Assembly: GCA_028532815.1 (NCBI GenBank) | Contig: JAQQAS010000052.1 | Span: 62,001-126,000 of the forward strand | Origin: Pleomorphochaeta sp. | GTDB taxonomy: Bacteria; Spirochaetota; Spirochaetia; Sphaerochaetales; Sphaerochaetaceae | DNA length: 64,000 nt | Direction of reading: 5' to 3' | Shown here: positions 7,250-14,296 of the stretch, piece by piece | Layout: every line of letters begins with the position of its first letter | Numbering within the stretch: position 1 is the stretch's first letter | Notes under the pieces: generated by a model | Seen by the model: only the letters and a program-made list of their open reading frames with translations | Told to the model about the DNA's origin: nothing | The model's database searches: none | Position numbers and translations under genes: made by a program

Positions 7250-9128
7250 TTCAAGAGGGCCAGGAGCCCATGGAAAAGGTGCAAAACCAAAATCATTTAA
7301 GAAAACTTCTTTAAGGCTTCTTAAATATTTAGCACCATATAAATTTAAATTAATTTTAGTTTTTATTTGTATTATATTAGCAGCTACAACAACAATAGCT
7401 TCTTCTGTCTTTTTAAGATTTATAATTGATTATGGTATTACTCCTTTATTAGGTGTAGAAAATCCAGATTTCTCATATTTTTATAAGACGGTTCCTATAT
7501 TTGCAGCAGTATTGCTAATAGGTGTTGGAGCAATGTATTACTATTCAAAAGCTATGGTAAAAATTTCTCAAAAAGTTTTAAAAACTTTAAGAGATCAAAT
7601 GTTTGAACATATGCAAAGTTTACCTTTAATTTATTTTGACACAAATGGTCATGGTAATATAATGAGTCGTTATACAAGTGATATCGATGCAATGGTTAAT
7701 TTACTAGCACAAAGCTTACCACAGCTTCTACTTGGGTTATTACAATTTATTGGGATCTTAATTGCGATGTTATTAACTAGCTGGAGATTATCAATTGTTG
7801 CTTTTACCCTATTAGTGGGTATGTTAGTTGTAGTACAATTACTAGGTAAAGCATCAGGGAAGTATTTTTCTAAGCAACAACAATCTTTAGGTGAAGTAAA
7901 CTCATATATCGAAGAAATGACTGCAGGTCAAAAAGAAGTTAAGGTCTATAACCAACAAAATGCAGTAAATAAAAGATTCGATAAATTAAATAATAAATTA
8001 TTTGAGAACTCTAGAAAAGCGAGTTCCTTAGCTAATATTTTTATGCCAATTACAACAGGTTTGAGTTATGTACAATATGTAATTTTAGCGATGGTTGGTG
8101 GCCTTTTAGCATTAAGTGGTTATAGTACTATAACACTTGGTGTAATAGTAAGCTTTTTACAATTATCTAGAAATTTAGCACAACCTGTTTCCTCTTTAGG
8201 ACAGCAGTTAAACTCATTGATGCTTGCTATTGCAGGTGCGGAGAGAATCTTTGATCTAATTGATGAAGAGAGCGAAGGTGATTTAGGTCATATTGAACTT
8301 GTAAATACAATGGTAGATAAAGATGATAGAATTGTTGAATGTAAAGAAAAGACTTGTCACTGGGCTTTTAAGGACGGAGATAAATATACCTTGCTTCATG
8401 GTGAAGTTGAATTAAAAGATGTAAATTTCTCTTATGTGAAAGGTAAACAAATTCTTAAAAATATTAATGTTAAAGCTATGGCTGGTCATAATATTGCCTT
8501 TGTAGGTTCAACTGGAGCTGGAAAAACAACTATTACAAATTTAATAAATCGTTTTTACGATATTGATAGTGGTGCAATCTATTATGATGGTATTAATATA
8601 AAAGATATCAAAAAAGCTGATTTAAGAAGAGCTCTAGGTTTCGTATTACAAGATACAAGCTTATTTAGTGGTACAATTAAAGAAAATATTAGATATGGTA
8701 ATCTTGATGCAAGTGATGAAGATGTAATTAAAGCTGCTAAACTTGCAAATGCAGATCACTTTATATCTCTTTTAGAAGATGGTTATGATACTTTCTTAGA
8801 TGGAGAAGATAATTTATTGTCAGTTGGACAAAGGCAGTTGTTAGCGATTGCAAGATGTGCTGTGGCTAATCCACCTGTTATGATATTAGATGAAGCAACT
8901 AGTAGTATTGATACTAGAACTGAAATGATAGTTCAAGAAGGTATGAATAAATTAATGGAAGGTAGAACTGTTTTCGTAATTGCTCATAGATTGTCCACAA
9001 TTAGAAATAGTGACGTTATAGTTGTGTTAGAACATGGGGAAATTATTGAAATGGGGAATCATAATGAGCTTCTTAAAAAGAAAGGTGCCTACTATAATTT
9101 ATATACAGGTTTAACTAAATTAGATTAG
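7236..9128 (+). CDS. ABC exporter half-transporter, subunit B (catalytic Walker B)
   Basis: The 630-residue partner has a basic N-terminus, a six-helix membrane domain and a nucleotide-binding domain. Walker A is normal (GSTGAGKTT) and Walker B is MILDEATSSID with the catalytic Glu. Its signature is LLSVGQRQ, with Val replacing the first Gly of LSGGQ. A heterodimer with the previous protein therefore has one good site (this Walker A/B plus subunit A's SGGQ) and one degenerate site. The domain linker has an unusual insert with ECKEKTCHW near residues 365-375. The start is the ATG at 7236, 6 nt after GGAGG. TTG and GTG codons just upstream are too close to that site. Confidence 0.92.
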   Translation: MPPFSSRGPGAHGKGAKPKSFKKTSLRLLKYLAPYKFKLILVFICIILAATTTIASSVFLRFIIDYGITPLLGVENPDFSYFYKTVPIFAAVLLIGVGAMYYYSKAMVKISQKVLKTLRDQMFEHMQSLPLIYFDTNGHGNIMSRYTSDIDAMVNLLAQSLPQLLLGLLQFIGILIAMLLTSWRLSIVAFTLLVGMLVVVQLLGKASGKYFSKQQQSLGEVNSYIEEMTAGQKEVKVYNQQNAVNKRFDKLNNKLFENSRKASSLANIFMPITTGLSYVQYVILAMVGGLLALSGYSTITLGVIVSFLQLSRNLAQPVSSLGQQLNSLMLAIAGAERIFDLIDEESEGDLGHIELVNTMVDKDDRIVECKEKTCHWAFKDGDKYTLLHGEVELKDVNFSYVKGKQILKNINVKAMAGHNIAFVGSTGAGKTTITNLINRFYDIDSGAIYYDGINIKDIKKADLRRALGFVLQDTSLFSGTIKENIRYGNLDASDEDVIKAAKLANADHFISLLEDGYDTFLDGEDNLLSVGQRQLLAIARCAVANPPVMILDEATSSIDTRTEMIVQEGMNKLMEGRTVFVIAHRLSTIRNSDVIVVLEHGEIIEMGNHNELLKKKGAYYNLYTGLTKLD

Positions 9129-9227
9129 TTAAAAATAATTGTTGATATTACAAGATGTGGAAGTTACAATATAAAAAATAGAGTAATTTGCACATCTTTT
9201 TTTATGGTTTTTGTTATAAAAAATCGG

Positions 9228-9256
9228 TTGACATTTTTTACTTAATGAAGCATAAT
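9228..9256 (+). promoter_or_regulatory. Promoter of perR-rbr
   Basis: TTGACA at 9228-9233 and CATAAT at 9251-9256 are separated by 17 bp. The predicted start lies about 28 nt before the perR ATG. Confidence 0.75.
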
Positions 9257-9285
9257 CCTTATAGATAATTAATTTCAATAAGGAT
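9255..9285 (+). promoter_or_regulatory. Inverted repeat spanning the perR -10 box and ribosome site
   Basis: ATCCTTAT (9255-9262) and ATAAGGAT (9278-9285) are exact inverted repeats 15 nt apart. The left arm touches the -10 box and the right arm contains the AAGGA ribosome site. It could be an operator for PerR itself or an RNA hairpin that hides the ribosome site. Confidence 0.45.
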
Positions 9286-9290
9286 AGCGT

Positions 9291-9698
9291 ATGGTAGAGA
9301 GAAGACAAACGATTCAAAGAGGGTTAGTCCTTGATGCTGTTAAGGTGTTATATAATCATCCTACAGCCCAAGAGGTTTATGATTTTATTCATGAAACTCA
9401 CCCTAGTGTAGGTAAAGCTACAGTTTATAGAAATTTGAATTTATTAGTTGACGAAGGCCAGTTGAGAAGAGTCTTTGCCATAGATGGTCCAGATCATTAT
9501 GATTGCACAACTCATACACATCAGCATATTGAGTGTAGAATTTGTAAGAAAATTGTTGATGTTAAATTACCTATAGATTTAGAAAGTATTGTCAATGTTG
9601 AAAAAGAAACAGGCTTTTCAAATATTGATGAGAATATAATAATAACAGGAATATGTCCTGAATGTTTAAAGAATGCTAATAAAAATAAAATAAGTTAG
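9291..9698 (+). CDS. perR: Fur-family peroxide regulator PerR
   Basis: The 135-residue protein is a winged-helix repressor with a C-terminal dimer domain. Aligned by eye to Bacillus PerR, all five regulatory-metal ligands are kept: His23, Asp71, His77, His79 and Asp90. Asp at the last position, instead of Glu, is the feature linked to Fe-dependent peroxide sensing. Cys82/Cys85 and Cys122/Cys125 form the structural zinc site. The family represses oxidative-stress genes until Fe-catalysed His oxidation releases it. The next gene, 16 bp downstream, is rubrerythrin, a classic PerR target in anaerobes, so they probably form an autoregulated operon. The start has an AAGGA site 6 nt upstream. Confidence 0.9.
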   Translation: MVERRQTIQRGLVLDAVKVLYNHPTAQEVYDFIHETHPSVGKATVYRNLNLLVDEGQLRRVFAIDGPDHYDCTTHTHQHIECRICKKIVDVKLPIDLESIVNVEKETGFSNIDENIIITGICPECLKNANKNKIS

Positions 9699-9714
9699 CA
9701 AAGGAGAGAAATTA

Positions 9715-10257
9715 ATGGAATTCAAAGGTTCAAAGACTGAGAAAAACTTAATGGATGCATTTGCTGGAGAATCACAAGCACGTAATAAGTATACTTATTA
9801 TGCATCAAAGGCAAAAAAAGAAGGTTATGTTCAAATCGCAAACCTATTTTTAGAAACAGCTGACAATGAAAAAGAACATGCTAAACTTTGGTTTAAATTA
9901 CTACAAGAAGGTGGTGATATCCAAGATACCATGACTAATCTAAAAGATGCTGCTAGTGGTGAAAACTATGAATGGACTGATATGTATCAAAGAATGTCTG
10001 AAGAAGCTGCTGAAGAAGGATTTACAAAGATTTCTAAGCTATTTAGTATGGTAGCTGCAATTGAAAAAGAACATGAAGCTAGATATTTAGCATTGTTAAA
10101 GAACATTGAAGATGGTGTTGTTTTCTCACGTGATGGAGATATGGTTTGGAAATGTTCAAATTGTGGTCATATTCATGTTGGAAAAAAAGCTCCTAGCGTT
10201 TGCCCAGTATGTGCACATCCACAAGCATATTTTGAATTAACAAACAAAAATTATTAA
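9715..10257 (+). CDS. rbr: Rubrerythrin
   Basis: This is a non-haem di-iron peroxidase that reduces hydrogen peroxide in anaerobes. Its 180 residues contain a ferritin-like four-helix domain with Glu19, EKEH at 52-55 and EKEH at 117-120 as iron ligands. A rubredoxin-like domain follows with CSNC (147-150) and CPVC (163-166). The length is normal for the family. AAAGGAG precedes the ATG. It sits directly behind perR and is probably derepressed by peroxide. No electron donor (rubredoxin or its reductase) is visible nearby. Confidence 0.95.
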   Translation: MEFKGSKTEKNLMDAFAGESQARNKYTYYASKAKKEGYVQIANLFLETADNEKEHAKLWFKLLQEGGDIQDTMTNLKDAASGENYEWTDMYQRMSEEAAEEGFTKISKLFSMVAAIEKEHEARYLALLKNIEDGVVFSRDGDMVWKCSNCGHIHVGKKAPSVCPVCAHPQAYFELTNKNY

Positions 10258-10284
10258 TACAAATTTGTTGAGATGATTTTATAG

Positions 10285-10318
10285 GCTATCCTTTCATTTG
10301 ATTGTGATAGCTTTAATT
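10285..10318 (+). terminator. Weak hairpin after rbr
   Basis: GCTATC at 10285-10290 pairs with GATAGC at 10306-10311 and is followed by TTTAATTA. It is a weak candidate for ending perR-rbr, ahead of the stronger hairpin at 10335. Confidence 0.35.
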
Positions 10319-10334
10319 ATGCCCAAAGGTAAAA

Positions 10335-10365
10335 AATAAATCTCAGTTACAAACTGAGATTTATT
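10335..10365. terminator. Bidirectional terminator between rbr and the convergent gene
   Basis: AATAAATCTCAGTT and AACTGAGATTTATT form an exact 14-bp stem with an ACA loop, between two convergent genes. Confidence 0.75.
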
Positions 10366-10396
10366 CTATTAATAACACAATAAGCACTATTGTATA

Positions 10397-11020
10397 TTAG
10401 TCTACTGAAAAGGTTACCTGGATGTTACTTACATATTCACCAGGTTGTGAGATGTCTTTTGCATCCCACGTTAATTTAAAGTTAGCCATAGTGGTTGATG
10501 AATAATAGATGCTTTGGCTTAGCGGAATTGTATACTTATATATATTAGATCCAAGTGGAGTGTTAGAAAATGTAATTCCCTCAATAGTTGTGGTATCAAC
10601 AATTTCCATAACTTGGCTTTCTATAGTATAGCTATCATCTCCTTGTCCAATATTTCCGTTTTCATCTAATAATTGGAAAAATCCAACTTCTAGTTCTATA
10701 TCTAAAGTAAAATCTTCTAAATCAGTTCCTGAAATTAAAATTGAAAAGGGTGATAACTCCCAAGATTCGGTTAAAAGTAAAGCTTCATTATCTGAAGTTT
10801 GACTTATGGTTGTTCCATCATCTAAGGGAGAACCATCATAATATAAATCAGCTATGAAATCTTCAGATTCTGCATTTGCAATTACATAAGCAGTTTGAGA
10901 AGATTCTACAAAAGTAATATCACTTTCATATTCAGGAGCAGTAGATGAAACAGTTTGTTCAGCAAATAATGAAAAACTTGCTAATAAGGAAAAAATAAAT
11001 ATTATATATATTTTTTTCAT
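10397..11020 (-). CDS. Secreted beta-rich protein of a local family, 207 aa
   Basis: A clear signal peptide (residues 1-20, ending SLFA before EQ) exports the protein. The rest is Ser/Thr/Asp-rich with alternating hydrophobic residues, as in a beta-sandwich, and has no cysteines. The end PGEYVSNIQVTFSVD resembles PAGRYRSTVTVAYTVS in the protein at 13519 and AGRYYTDITISVVEV in the protein at 11096. That Gly-x-Tyr plus final beta-strand pattern occurs in spore-coat-U/fimbrial-type and DUF4402-like domains, but assignment to those families is only a suggestion. It follows the 11096 gene by 75 bp on the same strand and has a TAGGAG site, so the two are probably co-transcribed. Surface or periplasmic filament structure is one possible role. 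Confidence 0.7.
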   Translation of the reverse strand: MKKIYIIFIFSLLASFSLFAEQTVSSTAPEYESDITFVESSQTAYVIANAESEDFIADLYYDGSPLDDGTTISQTSDNEALLLTESWELSPFSILISGTDLEDFTLDIELEVGFFQLLDENGNIGQGDDSYTIESQVMEIVDTTTIEGITFSNTPLGSNIYKYTIPLSQSIYYSSTTMANFKLTWDAKDISQPGEYVSNIQVTFSVD

Positions 11021-11042
11021 TAATATCTTACTCCTATTTTTT

Positions 11043-11066
11043 AATTATAATATAAGTATTATAATT
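11043..11066. repeat. Perfect AT-only palindrome between two secreted-protein genes
   Basis: AATTATAATA and TATTATAATT form an exact 10-bp inverted repeat around TAAG. A second hairpin made of CTACTTTTT and AAAAAGTAG lies at 11074-11094. Both sit between co-directional genes and may attenuate or process the transcript. Confidence 0.4.
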
Positions 11067-11095
11067 ATTATTTCTACTTTTTAAAAAAAAGTAGT

Positions 11096-11635
11096 TTATA
11101 CTTCAACAACACTAATTGTTATATCAGTATAATACCGTCCAGCACCAATATCTTCATATTCTGGACTTGTGATTTGAAATGTAAAGGTTGGAAGGCTAGT
11201 ATTTGTTGAATCGTAGTATTCACCGACATAAAAAGTTAAAATTCCAGTTGAAGGAGTTTTATTAATTATACTAGGTGTTTGTGAAATGTACTCTTTAGTA
11301 CTTCCATCAAGTCTATAATAACTTGAATTGCTTACATCTATCTCATGTGATTGGTTAGCTTCAACTGAACCAAAAAAAGTTACTATAAAATCATCTGTAG
11401 TAAATCCATCTCTTAAACTAAAAGGATTTTCAACATCATTTAAATCAGAATATACTCCAGAGGCATCAATATAATATTCACCATCTGTAATATCATTGTC
11501 ATCAATTATCTGTGAATAATACCTTTTCATTGTTAGCTGTCCATCAATATCTGTGTTTAACATAATTTGAGGATCTGCAAAAAGAGGTAAACTGATAATG
11601 AAACTTGCAATTACTAAAATAAGATTTTTAATCAT
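11096..11635 (-). CDS. Secreted beta-rich protein of a local family, 179 aa
   Basis: The signal peptide spans about residues 1-20 (hydrophobic core, then LPLFA before DP). The mature part is Thr/Ser/Tyr-rich and lacks cysteines. It ends IGAGRYYTDITISVVEV, matching the C-terminal pattern of the proteins at 10397 and 13519. GGGAGG precedes the ATG. Its promoter shares an exact 12-bp element with that of the 13519 gene. It is the first gene of a probable two-gene unit with 10397. The function is unknown; a structural surface role fits the composition. Confidence 0.7.
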   Translation of the reverse strand: MIKNLILVIASFIISLPLFADPQIMLNTDIDGQLTMKRYYSQIIDDNDITDGEYYIDASGVYSDLNDVENPFSLRDGFTTDDFIVTFFGSVEANQSHEIDVSNSSYYRLDGSTKEYISQTPSIINKTPSTGILTFYVGEYYDSTNTSLPTFTFQITSPEYEDIGAGRYYTDITISVVEV

Positions 11636-11685
11636 GTTTTCCTCCCATTAAAAAAGATATTTATTTGTCTGTTTGTTCATTTGTA

Positions 11686-11714
11686 AATATATTCCATGTC
11701 TCTTCTTATGTCAA
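11686..11714 (-). promoter_or_regulatory. Promoter of the secreted-protein pair
   Basis: On the minus strand TTGACA (11714-11709) and TATATT (11691-11686) are 17 bp apart. The -35 region reads TTGACATAAGAA, identical to the promoter at 13438. Confidence 0.7.
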
Positions 11715-11917
11715 TAGTTGTATTATAATATGTAATAAGTTGCAGAAAATAGTTTGGTTAATAAAATCAAAATCAAGATTGAGAATGAAAAAAGGACAAA
11801 AATATAATCTATTGTATCTTTTTTTGATTCGAAGTCAAGATTTTAATAATATAAATTGGTAATAAAAATTTGAATGTTATGACAAACTTAAAAAGTTTTT
11901 TAAACTATTATTATTAT

Positions 11918-13192
11918 CTAAATCTTTAAATTTAAAAAATCAATTGGGTTCTTAGATGCAAATAAATTTATTTCCTCATCACTAAACGAGCTGTTTTCAA
12001 ATATGTTAAAATATTGAGAATATGATTTAACCTTGAATAAATTAACTGAAAAATCTGATCCAAATAAGGAATGAGTTATTATATGGTCTCTAATATCTTT
12101 ATTCTCTTGAAGATTTAAGAAATTTATAAATTCACAATAGAATTGAGGGGTGCTGCCACTAAATGAAAAATCTAAGTAAACATTTTTATATTTTTTCATT
12201 AAATCAATAATATTATAAAACCAAGGGCTAGTTGGTAATCTCTCTGATTTAGGTTTGATTAAATTTTGTGCGATTATTGAAGCTGTTGGAATGTTGCTAA
12301 TTGAGCTGTATTGTTTACCACTATGAGCAAAATCAATTTTTAAATTTGGGAATTCTTGTAAAACAACATCCCAAGATTTTGGATTAGTATATGCCCAAGC
12401 TTCTTTTGTAGGAATCGTTCTAAATCCTTGATCATCACAATGGGTTATAATAGGTAAATCATTTTCACAGCAAAATTGATATATGTATAACATTTTGTCC
12501 AATTCTTTTTTATCTGTTGGCCAGGGATTAAGTCCTAAAGGAGGATAAAACTTAATTCCATAAAATTTTTTCTTTGATGATACTCTTTTATTTATAGTAT
12601 GACTCTTATTTATATAGGTAGAAGTTAAATCCTTTATAAACTCTAGGGAGTGTGCTGGTGTATTTATTCCTAGAAATGGGAAAAATTCTAAAATTCCATC
12701 CTTATTATATTTCTTATAATCTTTGAAAGCCTGTAATGAATCTTCTACATACTTTAATATTTTTATCTCACGACTAATCGGATAATATATGCTAGAAAAG
12801 TCTTTATTATTATTAGAAAAATCCATCAATAATGGAATAAGTGCAAACTTATCATATTCTGTATTTCTGAATTTTAATTTGCTGTTATATATATAAGGAA
12901 CAAAATTCTCTTGTTCCTTCTCACTTAATTTGTTTTTAAAGAGTCCTTTTAGATCATCTTCCATCATCGCAAATGTTTCGCCAATTGGTTTTTCAAAAGC
13001 TAATAAAAGATTAATGAGTTTGTTGTTTAAGACTGTTGTGTTTGCTTTTGTCCCTTCTAATATATAAGAAGTAGAAAAAAAACCGCTTGTTAGTAAATCT
13101 GCAATCCCTGAGTTTAAAGAACTTATGGTACTTACAAAGTCAGGATGGTCTAAATTCATCGCATGCATATGTGAATCAAAGAAATATTTCAT
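11918..13192 (-). CDS. Amidohydrolase-family metal-dependent hydrolase
   Basis: The 424-residue cytoplasmic protein has the amidohydrolase-2 pattern. DSHMHAMN at residues 6-13 gives the HxH metal pair, ITHCDDQG and FAHSGKQ give further His residues, and the late HSLFGSDF supplies the Asp. Such enzymes hydrolyse or decarboxylate ring and amide substrates, but the substrate cannot be named. The N-terminal 200 residues contain an extra helical insert between the HxH motif and the second His, so it is longer than typical members of about 300 residues. No Shine-Dalgarno sequence precedes the ATG. A TATAAT box ends 5 nt before it, so the mRNA may be leaderless. The gene lies between the secreted-family genes but is not clearly related to them. 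Confidence 0.75.
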   Translation of the reverse strand: MKYFFDSHMHAMNLDHPDFVSTISSLNSGIADLLTSGFFSTSYILEGTKANTTVLNNKLINLLLAFEKPIGETFAMMEDDLKGLFKNKLSEKEQENFVPYIYNSKLKFRNTEYDKFALIPLLMDFSNNNKDFSSIYYPISREIKILKYVEDSLQAFKDYKKYNKDGILEFFPFLGINTPAHSLEFIKDLTSTYINKSHTINKRVSSKKKFYGIKFYPPLGLNPWPTDKKELDKMLYIYQFCCENDLPIITHCDDQGFRTIPTKEAWAYTNPKSWDVVLQEFPNLKIDFAHSGKQYSSISNIPTASIIAQNLIKPKSERLPTSPWFYNIIDLMKKYKNVYLDFSFSGSTPQFYCEFINFLNLQENKDIRDHIITHSLFGSDFSVNLFKVKSYSQYFNIFENSSFSDEEINLFASKNPIDFLNLKI

Positions 13193-13197
13193 GCCTA

Positions 13198-13227
13198 ATT
13201 ATATATATAAAAGGAGGTTTTTCGCAA
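13198..13227 (-). promoter_or_regulatory. Promoter abutting the amidohydrolase start (leaderless type)
   Basis: Minus-strand TTGCGA (13227-13222), an 18-bp spacer and TATAAT (13203-13198) are followed by TAGGC and the ATG. Only 5 nt separate the -10 box from the start codon. Confidence 0.55.
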
Positions 13228-13437
13228 TTATATTGTAAAAAATGACATAAATTTATTTTTTAATTTTAAATGTGAGAAGTATGTTAGAAGTGTGCAATAT
13301 GTAGATTGATTGTTTATGTGTAAATATAAATGCTTACTGTATAAGGAATTGTATATGTTATATCCATGAAATAAGTATGAAATTATACGTATATTTTAGC
13401 CATAAATTTTATTTTATTAAAATAAATAAAAAAAGTA

Positions 13438-13466
13438 TTGACATAAGAAACGAGTTATTGTATATT
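13438..13466 (+). promoter_or_regulatory. Promoter of the 13519 secreted protein
   Basis: TTGACA at 13438-13443 and TATATT at 13461-13466 are 17 bp apart. TTGACATAAGAA is shared exactly with the minus-strand promoter at 11686-11714. The rest of the 13193-13437 gap shows only AT-rich sequence. Confidence 0.75.
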
Positions 13467-13518
13467 TAAGTCATAATCAATCTAAGAACAAAAATACAAA
13501 ATTAAGGAGATAAAGATT

Positions 13519-14133
13519 ATGAAGAAAAAATTAATTACAATATTAGCAATGTTAGCAATAGGTGCAACATTCGTTTTTGCTGAAGATACAACAGCAGGTG
13601 CTGATCCTGGAGAATGGTCTGGAGCTGCTCTAGTTCAAGCAGATGGAGAAAGCACAGTAATTGTTGCTGATGCAGATGAAGAACAATATTTATTTGCTTT
13701 AGAAGTTGCAACAGATGATGCAGCTACAAGTTGGACAGCAGCTGATACTCTATATATTACTGATGCTGACTGGGATGTAAGAGCAGGTTTTGATGTAGAT
13801 TTTAGAATTCGCGCTACTGCAGGTGCAATGGCTGGTGTATCTGGTTTACAAACTACTTTGACAATAAGTAACTTATTAAGAGAAAGTGATAGTTGGGATG
13901 CAGGTGCAGGAACATTGTCTTTATCTTCTAATGGTTCTTTTATGCCAACAACATTATCCGGATTAGTATTCTCTACAACTCTTGATGAATCTCATGTATA
14001 TGGTGTAGATGCAACTACAGCAGCAAATGCAACAGCTGATTCATTTGTTTTCAACATTGACTACGCTGGTGATGATCAAGCTCCTGCTGGTAGATACAGA
14101 AGTACAGTAACTGTAGCATATACAGTTAGCTAA
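13519..14133 (+). CDS. Abundant-type secreted beta-rich protein, 204 aa
   Basis: The signal peptide MKKKLITILAMLAIGATFVFA is cleaved before EDTT. The mature protein is acidic, rich in Ala, Thr, Asp and Ser, and free of cysteine. It ends QAPAGRYRSTVTVAYTVS, the motif shared with the proteins at 10397 and 11096. The strong promoter, the AAGGAG ribosome site and a dedicated terminator suggest high single-gene expression, as for a major surface or filament subunit. That role is inferred from these features and from the fimbrial-like C-terminus. No chaperone, usher or sortase gene is nearby. Confidence 0.72.
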   Translation: MKKKLITILAMLAIGATFVFAEDTTAGADPGEWSGAALVQADGESTVIVADADEEQYLFALEVATDDAATSWTAADTLYITDADWDVRAGFDVDFRIRATAGAMAGVSGLQTTLTISNLLRESDSWDAGAGTLSLSSNGSFMPTTLSGLVFSTTLDESHVYGVDATTAANATADSFVFNIDYAGDDQAPAGRYRSTVTVAYTVS

Positions 14134-14156
14134 TCTAAATTAAGTTTAGTATAAAA

Positions 14157-14181
14157 GCTCCTTCAACTGAAGGAGTTTTTA
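14157..14181 (+). terminator. Terminator of the 13519 gene
   Basis: CTCCTTCA (14158-14165) pairs with TGAAGGAG (14168-14175), followed by TTTTT. Confidence 0.85.
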
Positions 14182-14209
14182 AATGCCCAAATAGTTACTT
14201 TAACTTTAA

Positions 14210-14261
14210 AAAAAATAATACCCTTCAATAGTTTAGAAATATTCTAATTAATATTGAAGGG
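14210..14261 (-). terminator. Terminator of glnS
   Basis: CCCTTCAATA (14221-14230) and TATTGAAGGG (14252-14261) pair exactly, and a small TAGAA/TTCTA stem lies inside the loop. On the minus strand a TATTATTTTTTTT tract follows. Confidence 0.8.
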
Positions 14262-14296
14262 TTTAATATTTTAATCTTATTAGAAATTAAGAATAT

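Noticed and set aside
9259-9273. Bacillus-type Per box upstream of perR
   Set aside because: TTATAGATAATTAAT matches the TTATAATnATTATAA consensus at only about 8 of 14 positions, expected by chance in AT-rich DNA.
11665-11862. Small plus-strand gene of 65 codons
   Set aside because: No ribosome site, atypical composition, and it lies over the promoter of the minus-strand secreted gene.
13211-13217. AGGAGG on the plus strand as a ribosome site
   Set aside because: No plausible start or open frame follows; it lies within the spacer of the minus-strand amidohydrolase promoter.
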